Of a stretch of DNA of 64,000 nucleotides, positions 32,819-40,498 are shown piece by piece; positions within the stretch are counted from its first letter, which is position 1; the number at the start of each line of letters is the position of its first letter. Source of the DNA: Streptomyces verrucosisporus (GTDB lineage: Bacteria > Actinomycetota > Actinomycetes > Streptomycetales > Streptomycetaceae); NCBI RefSeq assembly GCF_017114865.1, contig NZ_JADEYH010000022.1, positions 1-64,000 of the forward strand, in the 5' to 3' direction. A program made the position numbers and the translations under genes. The notes under the pieces were generated by a model that was given only the letters and a program-made list of their open reading frames with translations, was not told where the DNA came from and did not search any database.

Positions 32819-33949
32819 GTGGTCAGACACAGGTTCAGGAACACAGTCGTGTGCGCCGCCCTCCTCTCCCTCGGCCTCGGCTGCGTCCAGGGGGTCGCCT
32901 CGGCCTCCCCGCCACCCGACACATCCCGGGGGTCCGCGACCGTCACCGCGATCGAGGACAGCACCGCCCGTTCACTGGCCGCCTCCCTCTCCGATCCCGC
33001 CTGGCAGGCCCGGATCGAGGAGGCCGCCCTCGCCTCGGACGGAGTCGGTCTCGGCGGTCTCGCGGGGAAGGCGTCCTCACCGGCCGCGAAGGACTTCGGA
33101 TCGGTGGTCGCCGACGCCGACCGGGACCTGGCTGCGGCCAAGGGCCTCGGCACCAAGGCCGGCCCCCTGCTGCGGCTCCGCCTCGCCGACGAGTCGATGC
33201 GCGAGGCACTCAAGGCCGGAGCCGAACCGCTGGTGGCGGTCGCACCCGCCGACGACAGCGCAGCGACGGTCACCGCCTACGACAGCGCGGGCCGCACCCA
33301 CACACTGGACGCGCACCGGCTCCCCGAACGCCCCGTCTACGTGGTCGGTGTCGACGCCGAGCGGGCCGTCACCGCGGGCATGGCCGTCCTGCGCGAGGAA
33401 CTCGCCCGGCACGGCCTCTCCACAGCCGGCCCGGTGGACTCCGCGAGCACCGCGAGCGACGGTTTCTGGACAAGCCGTATCACCTCCGTGAGGCTGTCCG
33501 ACGACGAGGAGCCCTGGATCAAGGGCGATGCCGAGATCTTCTCGCTGGTGACCGGTTTCGGCCCGGACGGCAAGGTACGCGTCGACCCGGTCGACATGCC
33601 GTACCTGGACGAGGACGGCAGGACCTACCAGCCCAACCAGATCCTGGTGAACTGGTCGTACTACAAGTACAACCTCGCCGACGTCGTGATGATGGAGGAG
33701 GACAGCGGCACCAACTACCGGTCGCTCGCCAAGGCCCTCGCCGACGCCCTGCTCACCATCATCGACATGGGCGCCCACATCCCGCTGGTCAACGCCGTAC
33801 TGGACGCCATGCCCGACCACTGGTGGACCGACGATCCCGATTACGTGGACTCCTGGTACACCCTCGCCCGGAACAGCGCGGGCTCGTTCAGGGGCGCACG
33901 GGGCAACGGCACCATGACGCTCGAACCGTACTGGGTGTCGGCCTTCTAG
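32819..33949 (+). CDS. Secreted DUF3103-like protein
   Basis: 376 aa, GTG start with AGGAGA five nt upstream. Sec signal peptide: MVRHRFRN, hydrophobic VVCAALLSLGLGCVQGVASA, cleavage after ASAS (~29). The C-terminal half carries DMPYLDEDGRTYQPNQI (~260) and EDSGTNYRSLAKAL (~295), and DPDYVDSWYTL near the end, which I associate with DUF3103. No catalytic motif known. Expected outside the membrane. Flanked by an unrelated divergent gene. Confidence 0.68.
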   Translation: MVRHRFRNTVVCAALLSLGLGCVQGVASASPPPDTSRGSATVTAIEDSTARSLAASLSDPAWQARIEEAALASDGVGLGGLAGKASSPAAKDFGSVVADADRDLAAAKGLGTKAGPLLRLRLADESMREALKAGAEPLVAVAPADDSAATVTAYDSAGRTHTLDAHRLPERPVYVVGVDAERAVTAGMAVLREELARHGLSTAGPVDSASTASDGFWTSRITSVRLSDDEEPWIKGDAEIFSLVTGFGPDGKVRVDPVDMPYLDEDGRTYQPNQILVNWSYYKYNLADVVMMEEDSGTNYRSLAKALADALLTIIDMGAHIPLVNAVLDAMPDHWWTDDPDYVDSWYTLARNSAGSFRGARGNGTMTLEPYWVSAF

Positions 33950-34103
33950 GTGTACCGTCCCGGCCGGGCGGCCCCGGGAGCCGCCGGTGCCCGGCGCCGG
34001 ACGCCTGCGATGCCGACGGACGTGGTCTTGACGGTTCCCCGGGGCACGCCTCACGATGCGCCCCGGCGATTATCCCAGCCGTCATAACCGAGGGAGGGGC
34101 GGC

Positions 34104-34199
34104 ATGCTTCTGGCCGACGTCCAGGAAGTGCTCGCGGAGGACGAGATGTTCGAACTCCTCGAGGAAGCCAGGGAAAACTGCTTCGCCGCGGTCGAGTGA
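34104..34199 (+). CDS. Small acidic ORF (31 aa)
   Basis: A very strong ribosome site, GGGAGGGG, precedes the ATG by 4-5 nt. The peptide is acidic (nine Glu and two Asp) with LLADVQEVLAEDEMFELL and a single Cys near the C-terminus (RENCFAAVE). No known family. It sits 84 nt upstream of the gene at 34284 in the same direction and may be co-transcribed. It could be a small regulatory protein or a peptide precursor; short length means it may also be chance. Confidence 0.45.
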   Translation: MLLADVQEVLAEDEMFELLEEARENCFAAVE

Positions 34200-34283
34200 C
34201 GCGGAGCACACCGACGCTCTCCCGGAGCGGGCGACGGCCGCCCGTCGCGCCCGCCGCCCGCTCCCCGGCCACAGGGGCCACCC

Positions 34284-34613
34284 GTGATCGATGTGATGTC
34301 GTACGTCCCCACCGAGGTTGTGCACGTTCTCCGCGCACGTCTCCCCGAGCGGTCCCATGTGGAGATCGACGCCCAGCTCGGCGAGTGCCTGAAGTTCCTC
34401 TACATCGTCTCCGCCGAGGAGGCCACCTTCCTGCCCCTGACCAAGGAAGTGGACGAGACCTGGCACGAGTCGATCCTGCAGACCGTCTTCTACCAGAAAC
34501 TGTGCCGCGAGCTTCCCGGCGGGCGGTTCCTGCACCACCCCCCGGCCCCCCTGGGCGAGTACGCCGAGCGGGTCGGACGGCGGGAGTCGGTGCGCCGGCT
34601 CCTGCCGCCGTCA
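34284..34613 (+). CDS. GRDP-like (glycine-rich domain-containing protein-like) conserved protein, 3' end unclear
   Basis: GTG start. About 100 residues look authentic: LGECLKFLYIVSAEEATFLP, DETWHESILQTVFYQKLC, LPGGRFLHHPPAP (His/Trp-rich core typical of the family). From ~34590 the frame stays open for another 1.7 kb across opposite-strand genes with no family similarity, so the true 3' end is uncertain. A +1 shift between ~34590 and 34650 would end the protein at the TAG at 34651-34653. The coordinates given cover only the convincing part. Function unknown. Confidence 0.5.
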
Positions 34614-35141
34614 GGGAGCCCGAAGCGGCGGGAGCCGGGCCGTCGTGGCGTAGGAGCCGTCGTGGCGCACCAGCGCCGGCGCCTCCTGCCGTATCCCGCC
34701 GGCGTCGACCTCGCCGATGACCAGGACGTGGTCCCCGGCGGGGTGCCTGGCGACGACGCGGGCACTGAGCCAGGCCGGCGCGGCGGTCAGGACCGGCAGT
34801 CCGCCGGATTCGCGCAGGCACGCCGTACCGGCGAACCGGTCGACGCCGCCGCGCGCGAAGCGGTCGGCCAGTTCCCGGTCGCCTGCTCCCAGCAGGTGGA
34901 CGGCGAAGCGGTCGGCCCGTTGTACGGCCCCTGCGACCGAGGCGGCGGTCGCCACGCAGAAGGAGACCAGGGCGGGTTCCAGGGAGACGGATCCGAAGGA
35001 GGTCGCGGTGAATCCGGCCGGTCCCGGCACGGTGATGATCGTGACGCCGGCCGCGTGGCGTCGCAGCGTCCGGCGCAGGAGGGCGGCCCTGGCGGCACCC
35101 GCCTCCCCCCGCCCGTGGCCGGAGGTGGTGGTGTGGGTCAT
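34611..35141 (-). CDS. Flavin reductase-like (FMN-binding split barrel) protein
   Basis: 176 aa from ATG at MTHTTTSGHG with AAGGA upstream. Flavin reductase domain: LRRHAAGVTIITVPGPAGFTATSFGSVSLEPALVSFCV (FTATSFGSVSLEP, ~54-66) and HLLGAGDRELADRFA (~95). Provides reduced FMN to a partner monooxygenase or reduces flavin itself. Downstream of the DHDPS-family gene but separated from it by two strong hairpins, so it may be expressed independently. Confidence 0.85.
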   Translation of the reverse strand: MTHTTTSGHGRGEAGAARAALLRRTLRRHAAGVTIITVPGPAGFTATSFGSVSLEPALVSFCVATAASVAGAVQRADRFAVHLLGAGDRELADRFARGGVDRFAGTACLRESGGLPVLTAAPAWLSARVVARHPAGDHVLVIGEVDAGGIRQEAPALVRHDGSYATTARLPPLRAP

Positions 35142-35212
35142 GTTCTTCCTTCGCTCTGCGGCGTGGTGGGTGGGCGCTCCTTCCGGCGGCATCGCCCCGG
35201 GAGGGCCCGGTG

Positions 35213-35251
35213 CCCCGCACAGGGGGCGCTGTCCACGCCCCCTGTGCGGGG
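35213..35251. terminator. Hairpin upstream of the flavin reductase gene
   Basis: CCCCGCACAGGGGGCG pairs with CGCCCCCTGTGCGGGG, a 16-bp perfect stem with a 7-nt loop. Confidence 0.8.
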
Positions 35252-35278
35252 TGCTCCAGGTCCGCGTGCGCCCTCGCC

Positions 35279-35320
35279 GGCGCCGCTCGCTCGGCCTGGG
35301 GCAGGGACGCGAGCGGCGCC
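35279..35320. terminator. Terminator after the DHDPS-family gene
   Basis: GGCGCCGCTCGC and GCGAGCGGCGCC, 12-bp stem, 18-nt loop; directly after the stop codon on the minus strand and in tandem with the hairpin at 35213. Confidence 0.65.
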
Positions 35321-35327
35321 TGCGGTC

Positions 35328-36266
35328 TCAGACCGCGGATCCCGCGGCGCTCGCCGCCGCGCCGTCCGCCGGGGGGCGGGAGCCGAGCGGCCGGAGGATC
35401 TCCCCGAGTCGCTCCGTCTCCTCGTCCGGCAGGGGCAGCAGGGGCGGCCGCGGCAGGCCGACCCCGCGGCCCTGGATCGCGAGACCCGCCTTGACGGCCC
35501 GTGGCAGGCCGTGGCCGACGATGAACCTCAGGAACGGCAGGAGCTCCGCCAGCAGCGCGTCGGCCCGTTCCCGCTCCCCGCCCGTCGCCGCGGCGTGGAG
35601 TTCCAGAACCTGCCGCGGGACCAGACAGGGCGCCGCGGTGCACCAGCCGGCGGCACCGGAGCGGAACGCCTCGAGCGCCACCGGGTTGTTCCCGTTGTAG
35701 ACCGACAGCGCCCCGTCGGACAGCTCCCGGATGGCACGGAAGCGTGTGACGTCGCCGGAACTCTCCTTGACCATGGTGAGGTTGGGGACCTCACGGGCCA
35801 GGGAGACCACCGCCTCCGGCTCCAGATCGACTCCGCTGGTGCCCGGGTTGTTGTAGAGCATCATCGGAAGGTCGGTCGCCGCCGCCACCGCCGTGTAGTG
35901 CCGTACGAGTTCCGCCTCGGTCAGTTTCCAGTACACCTGTGGGAGCACCATGATCGCGGTGGCTCCGTGGCGGGCGGCCACGCGGGCACGGCGGATCGTG
36001 CCCTCGGTGCTCCAGTGCGAGACGCCGACCACCGTGGGGACCCGGCCGGCGACGGTCTGCAGGGTGGTCTCGCAGACGGCGTCCCACTCGGCCTCTCCGA
36101 GGTAGGCGCTCTCGCCGGTGCTTCCCAGCGGTGCGACGGCGTGGCTTCCGGCGTCCACCAGATCGCCGGTGAGCCGGCGCAGCGCGGCCAGGTCGACCTC
36201 TCCGGTGACGGGGTCGAAGGGGGTGACGGGGTAGGAGATGATGCCCGTCAGGGGCGGGTTGGTCAT
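35328..36266 (-). CDS. DHDPS/NAL-family class I aldolase
   Basis: 312 aa, (beta/alpha)8 lyase. GSTGES (~49-54), LYNNPG with catalytic Tyr (~137), Schiff-base Lys in MVKESSG (~166), YNGNNPVALEAFRSGAAG. Family members condense or cleave pyruvate with an aldehyde (dihydrodipicolinate synthase, N-acetylneuraminate lyase, KDG aldolase). Pairing with a class II aldolase argues for a catabolic or specialised role rather than lysine synthesis. ATGA overlap with the upstream gene; C-terminus is Ala-rich. Confidence 0.88.
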   Translation of the reverse strand: MTNPPLTGIISYPVTPFDPVTGEVDLAALRRLTGDLVDAGSHAVAPLGSTGESAYLGEAEWDAVCETTLQTVAGRVPTVVGVSHWSTEGTIRRARVAARHGATAIMVLPQVYWKLTEAELVRHYTAVAAATDLPMMLYNNPGTSGVDLEPEAVVSLAREVPNLTMVKESSGDVTRFRAIRELSDGALSVYNGNNPVALEAFRSGAAGWCTAAPCLVPRQVLELHAAATGGERERADALLAELLPFLRFIVGHGLPRAVKAGLAIQGRGVGLPRPPLLPLPDEETERLGEILRPLGSRPPADGAAASAAGSAV

Positions 36267-37063
36267 CAGAGTTCCACCTGGCCCTTGATGCAGTCGGGGT
36301 GGTTGCGCAGTGCTCTGCGCGCGTAGTAGGCGAAGTTCGCCGCGTTGCGCCGGCCGGTGGAGGTCCAGTCGTGGGCCTCGCGGGCGAGGACCGGGTCCAG
36401 CGGCTGGATGGTCCCCGCCGACATGGCCAGCAGTTGGAGGCGGGCGGCGCGCTCGATGAGCACGGCCAGGTTGCACGCCTCCTCGATGGTGGATCCGGTG
36501 GCGAGCTGGCCGTGGTGGGCCAGGATGACGGCCCGCTTGTCCCCGAGGGCCGCGGAGATGATCTCGCCCTCCTCGTTGCCCACGGGGACGCCGGGCCACT
36601 CCTTGAGGAAGGCGCAGTCGTCGTACAGGGGGGTGGTGTCCATCTGGGAGACCACCAGGGGCACCTCCAGCATCGCGAGTGCCGCCGTGTGCAGCGAGTG
36701 CGTGTGGATGATGCAGTTGACGTCCTCCCGGGCCCGGTAGATCCAGGAGTGGAACCGGTTCGCGGGGTTGGGCATGCCCTCCCCTTCGACGACCTGGAGG
36801 TCCTCGTCCACCAGCAGGAGGTTCTCCTCGGTGATCTCGTCGAAGCCGAGCCCCAGACGCTGGGTGTAGTAGGTGCCGGGCTCCTGCCCGCGCGCGCTGA
36901 TCTGGCCGGCGAGCCCCGAGTCGTGTCCGCCGTCGAAGGCGATGCGGCACGTCAGGGCCAGCTTCTGCCGCGTTGTCAGTTTCGGGTCGCCGAAGTGGTC
37001 GTCCATCTGCCGCCTGGCGCGGTCGACGAGCACGCCCTTCGGATCCCGCAGGGTGTCTGCCAT
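36266..37063 (-). CDS. Class II aldolase/adducin family protein
   Basis: 265 aa from ATG at MADTLRDPKG; an upstream in-frame ATG 38 codons earlier lies across the operator region and is rejected. Zinc-binding IIHTHSLHTAAL (~117-128) and ILAHHGQLATG (~178) with Glu in GEGMPNP (~94). Members are sugar-phosphate aldolases or decarboxylases of small hydroxy acids. First gene of the two-gene aldolase operon, divergent from the XRE-cupin regulator. Confidence 0.88.
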   Translation of the reverse strand: MADTLRDPKGVLVDRARRQMDDHFGDPKLTTRQKLALTCRIAFDGGHDSGLAGQISARGQEPGTYYTQRLGLGFDEITEENLLLVDEDLQVVEGEGMPNPANRFHSWIYRAREDVNCIIHTHSLHTAALAMLEVPLVVSQMDTTPLYDDCAFLKEWPGVPVGNEEGEIISAALGDKRAVILAHHGQLATGSTIEEACNLAVLIERAARLQLLAMSAGTIQPLDPVLAREAHDWTSTGRRNAANFAYYARRALRNHPDCIKGQVEL

Positions 37064-37148
37064 GTTCTGCTCCGGTTCCGGGGCCCGGCCTGTCGGCGGG
37101 CCCCGCTTCGGGTGCCGTCCGAGCCGGCACCGTGAGGAAACTGAGTTC

Positions 37149-37168
37149 ACTTTAGGACACAAAGTGTC
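37149..37168. promoter_or_regulatory. Operator between the aldolase operon and the XRE-cupin gene
   Basis: Two overlapping inverted repeats: CACTTT-N6-AAAGTG (37149-37166) and GACAC-AAA-GTGTC (37156-37168). It lies about 86 nt upstream of the aldolase start and 150 nt upstream of the regulator start, in the only AT-rich part of the gap. Confidence 0.65.
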
Positions 37169-37318
37169 ATGACGCAACGGGCGGCCGGGGACGGCATGGG
37201 CCCACAGGGGCCGGAGGGATCGGCCGCGCGGGGGAGGCGGACCGGAGGAGCGTCGCGGGACATACTGGGGGTCCGCCCGGCCCCGTTCCGACGCCGGGCG
37301 CGCGAAGGGAAGACGTCA

Positions 37319-37891
37319 GTGATCAATCGCGTACGGCAGCTGCGCAAGGAGCGGCTGATGACCCTGGAGGCGCTGGCCGAGCACGCCGGCGTCACCAAGA
37401 GCTACCTGTCCAAGGTCGAGCGCGGCCGGAGCGTCCCGTCGATCGCCGTCAGCGCCTCGCTCGCCAAGGCCCTGGACGTCCCGCTGGACACGCTGTTCGC
37501 CGACGCGGAGGAACTCGCCGAAGTCACCGTCACGCGGGCCGGGGAACGGCGGCCGCTCACCTCGGACCGGGAGCCCGGCAGTCGCTACGAGGGCATAGCC
37601 CTGCAGGCTGGATCCAAGCGGATGACTCCCTTCATGCTCCACCCGCCGCACGACGCGGGCCCCGTCCCCTTCCGGGACCACCCCGGCGAGGAGTTCCTCT
37701 TCGTCCACCGGGGGCGAGCCGAGCTGATCTTCCCCTCCCAGACCGTCGTCCTCGAAACAGGCGACAGCGCCTACTTCAGGGCCACGGCACCTCACAAGGT
37801 GCGCTCCCTGGGCGCGGAGCGCGCCGCACTGCTGCTGCTGGTGACCGACGACCGCGACGGCGCGGAGACACCGCACCCGCACATGCCCTGA
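37319..37891 (+). CDS. XRE-family regulator with C-terminal cupin domain
   Basis: 190 aa, GTG start. HTH at ~5-60 (VRQLRKERLMTLEALAEHAG, VTKSYLSKVERGRSVPSI) and a cupin at ~105-185 (DHPGEEFLFVHRGRAELI, LETGDSAYFRATAPH). This architecture usually senses a small metabolite and controls an adjacent catabolic operon; the divergent aldolase genes are the obvious target, through the repeats at 37149-37168. Confidence 0.9.
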   Translation: MINRVRQLRKERLMTLEALAEHAGVTKSYLSKVERGRSVPSIAVSASLAKALDVPLDTLFADAEELAEVTVTRAGERRPLTSDREPGSRYEGIALQAGSKRMTPFMLHPPHDAGPVPFRDHPGEEFLFVHRGRAELIFPSQTVVLETGDSAYFRATAPHKVRSLGAERAALLLLVTDDRDGAETPHPHMP

Positions 37892-37969
37892 CCCGGGAGG
37901 CGGAGGTGCCGGTCAGGCCGGCGCGGGGCCCCGCCCGTGGCGCGCGCAGCGGCCGGGGTCCTCACCGGC

Positions 37970-37999
37970 CCGCACGGCCGGCCCGCGCCGGCCGTGCGG
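37970..37999. terminator. Terminator after the XRE-cupin gene
   Basis: CCGCACGGCCGG pairs with CCGGCCGTGCGG, 12 bp with a 6-nt loop. Confidence 0.7.
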
Positions 38000-38246
38000 T
38001 GGCCGCTGCGCGGCGGGTGCCGGACGAAGACGATCCGCCGCCCCTTCGGCGCGGCCCGGCCCGAAGGCCCGCGGACGCCGCCTGCTCGGCGTACACGGAG
38101 AGGCGGCGGTCGGCGGCGTCCAGGCCGTGGTGGAGACCCACCGGGGAGCGGGCGCCCGGGCGGCGCTCCGCTTCCTGATACGGCGTGCACGAAGCATTGA
38201 CGCCTGCTTTCTTCACTCATACCTTTTCGTTCGAAAATCGAAGTTA

Positions 38247-38260
38247 TTCGATATATCGAA
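38247..38260. promoter_or_regulatory. AT-rich palindrome, candidate operator
   Basis: TTCGATATATCGAA, perfect 14 bp, within an AT-rich stretch that also contains TTCGAAAATCGAAG. It lies 330 nt upstream of the CBS-domain start. Likely a protein-binding site; owner unknown. Confidence 0.45.
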
Positions 38261-38591
38261 CAAAACTCAGCCTTCCTGCCCCTGAGACGGCTCCACCCGG
38301 CCTGCGAAGTGGAGCGGGACGAGGGAAGCGCTGTCCCGGTCCTGCACCGGAACGCCCCGCGTCAAGCCCTGGCTGGCACGGCCGCCTCCATCGCCACCTG
38401 CGTGGACATGGCGACGGATGCCGACTTCCCCGAACCCGTCGGCCGCCCCCGGCGCAGATCCGGGACAATGGGGTGAGGAAGCCGTGAAGCGCGTGTCATG
38501 TGCCGAAGACCCGGCCTCCGGACGAGACCGGGGAGGGCTCCGGTCCTCCCCCCGTGCGCCTGTGCCGACCGGGGAAGTGAGGTGGCGGGCT

Positions 38592-39050
38592 GTGCGTGCC
38601 TATGATCTGGCGGATCCCTATCCGTGGGTGTCGACCGATGACGACGCGATGGCGGCGGCCCGGCTGTTCACGGAGCGGCGCCTGCCGGCACTGCTGGTGG
38701 TGGACTCCGAGGAGCAGCCGTACGCGGTGGTGCCCGGTTCACAGCTGCTGAGGGCCGCCGTGCCGGACTTCGTCCTGTACGAACCGGTCCTGGCGGATGT
38801 CCTGCGGGACGGTCACGTCGAGCGCCTGGCGGAGAAACTCGACGGACTCACGGTGGCGCAGTGGATTCCCCGGCACGGCACCGTCCCCGCCGTGGTGGGC
38901 CGGGATACCAGCGCCGTCCGGATCGCCGCGCTGATGGCCACGACGCACACGCCGCTGGTGGCGGTGGTGGAGAACGACGGCGAGCGGACGCGGACGGTGG
39001 GCGCGGTCACCGCGGCACGGCTGATGGAGTACTTCCTCTCCCAGGGATGA
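38592..39050 (+). CDS. Paired CBS-domain protein
   Basis: 152 aa, GTG start with GTGAGG 8-10 nt upstream. Two CBS motifs: ~1-60 (VSTDDDAMAAARLFTERRLPALLVVD, read as the helix DDAMAAARLFTERRLPALL) and ~85-150 (DTSAVRIAALMATTHTPLVAVV). CBS pairs bind adenosine nucleotides and gate partners in the cytosol. No transporter or kinase gene adjoins it, so the partner is unknown. Confidence 0.85.
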   Translation: MRAYDLADPYPWVSTDDDAMAAARLFTERRLPALLVVDSEEQPYAVVPGSQLLRAAVPDFVLYEPVLADVLRDGHVERLAEKLDGLTVAQWIPRHGTVPAVVGRDTSAVRIAALMATTHTPLVAVVENDGERTRTVGAVTAARLMEYFLSQG

Positions 39051-39190
39051 GCCGGGACGGGAGGCAGGACCGGCTTGTTCCGCCGCCGGTCCACGCCCTC
39101 CCGTGCCGGCAGCCCTCGACGGGGATCGAACACCTTCTGCGCGGCTTTCGGCGCACAATGGAACGAGAAGCGCCACATGTGGGAGATGCC

Positions 39191-39346
39191 ATGATCATCC
39201 TCGGTGTCATTCTGCTCGCCATCGGCTTCATCGCCGACGTATCGATCCTGTGGACCATCGGAATCATCCTCGTGGTGATCGGCGCGGTCCTGTGGCTCCT
39301 GGGCGCCACCGGGCGCGCCGTGGGAGGACGCCGGCACTACTGGTGA
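39191..39346 (+). CDS. Small membrane protein (DUF6131-like)
   Basis: 51 aa, ATG with GGGAG upstream. Two TM segments (MIILGVILLAIGFIADVS and WTIGIILVVIGAVLWLLG) and a basic tail GRAVGGRRHYW. Matches the very common actinobacterial 50-residue protein annotated DUF6131; function unknown. Confidence 0.75.
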   Translation: MIILGVILLAIGFIADVSILWTIGIILVVIGAVLWLLGATGRAVGGRRHYW

Positions 39347-39539
39347 CCGGGCTCCACAGGCGATGAGCGGGAGGGAGGCTCTTTCGGTCAGCGGCTGACG
39401 GATCAGTCCCGGCCGCCGGGCCGGCCTGGGCCGGTGTCCCGGCTCGCCGCAGGTCGGCGTCCTCACGAGGCCCCGCCCGCGCCCCGCGGACGTGCGGCGG
39501 CGTCCGCCTCCTCCCACTCGGCCGTGAACTCCCCGCGCC

Positions 39540-39872
39540 TCAGGGATCGCGCGCCACACCCAGCACCGCGCAAGCGGCCCGGGACACGGTCCCGGGCACG
39601 TCCGCGGTCGGGAAGGAGGGCAGCAGCATGTGGCTGACCAGCAGCCGCACGACAAGATCGGCCGCCTCCACACGCCGCTCCTCCGGCACCTCCGGCACCA
39701 CTTCGCCCAGCCAGCCCGCCAGCAGGCGCCAGGCGCTGGTGAAGACGGGGTCGGGCCTGCTCGTCAGGAACGGCAGCAGTGCGTCCGTGCCGCCGCGCAC
39801 CGCGGTCAGCACCGCACCGATGAAGGGGGTGGCGCCGGCTTCGGCCAGCACCCGCTCCCGCGTCTGTTTGCG
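39540..39872 (-). pseudogene. TetR regulator relic (C-terminal domain only)
   Basis: About 104 residues resemble a TetR ligand domain (GAVLTAVRGGTDALLPFL, VRLLVSHMLLPSF, VSRAACAVLGVARDP at the end). The DNA-binding N-terminus is absent: the frame upstream is low-complexity Arg/Pro/Gly and has no HTH on either strand. Probably a decayed regulator truncated at its 5' end. Confidence 0.6.
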
Positions 39873-40174
39873 CCATGCTACCCGGGGTGGGCCGACACGG
39901 GGCTCGGGCGGAGAGGGCGAACGGCGGTTGCGCACGACGGCAGTGCGCCACCGCACCCGGCCACGGTCACGGTAGCCGCCGTGCGCGGAGGGCCGGGTTC
40001 GCGCCCCTGCGGCGCCGTCTCCTCGGCGGCGCGGAAGCGGACCGGCACACCCCGGCGGACGTCCGGCAAAGCGCCCGGAAGGCCGACTGACCACCTCTCC
40101 GGCCCGGTTCCCCGTCCCAGTGCCCCGGACTGCCGTCTCCGGCCGGGGCGGCGGGGGCGCGGGACACGCCGCGC
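39873..40174. other. Intergenic region
   Basis: 302 nt, GC-rich, between the TetR relic and the 107-residue gene. It may hold the decayed 5' part of the relic, but no HTH is recognisable. Nothing else seen. Confidence 0.4.
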
Positions 40175-40498
40175 TCACCGTGTCATCAGCCCGCGATCCT
40201 CGAATTCGTCCACGCACTCCGGCGGCACCGCCATGGTCCTGATAGTCGTGTTCGGGCGCACCGGGGTCACGGACGGGTCGAGCGCTTCGCGTCGCCCGCG
40301 TTCGGCCTCGGCGCGGGCCCGTGCGACATCGGCGGCGAGTTCCCGGCAGTCGACGGCACGCGTGTCGGCCGGCGCAGGCTCCCCGCCCCGGGGAGACGGT
40401 GTGCCCGCGGACGGGTCGGTCTCCAGCGCAAAGGTGGCGGCGAGGCCGGCCAGGCACAGCACGGCCCACGCCGCCACGATCCGCCGGCGGACGCTCAC
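40175..40498 (-). CDS. Small exported or membrane-anchored hypothetical protein
   Basis: 107 aa, GTG start overlapping the SGNH hydrolase stop (GTGA). N-terminal basic residues and a hydrophobic stretch (IVAAWAVLCLAGLAATFAL, ~7-25) indicate a signal anchor. Two cysteines (VDCREL and PPECVDEF) lie outside. No family recognised. Translational coupling suggests a link to the hydrolase. Confidence 0.65.
   Translation of the reverse strand: MSVRRRIVAAWAVLCLAGLAATFALETDPSAGTPSPRGGEPAPADTRAVDCRELAADVARARAEAERGRREALDPSVTPVRPNTTIRTMAVPPECVDEFEDRGLMTR

Larger units (their letters stand above)
37892..38591. other. 700-nt intergenic region
   Basis: GC-rich first 300 nt with a strong hairpin (37970-37999), then an AT-rich island (38221-38275) with a palindrome, then the presumed promoter of the CBS-domain gene. 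No gene supported on either strand. Confidence 0.5.
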
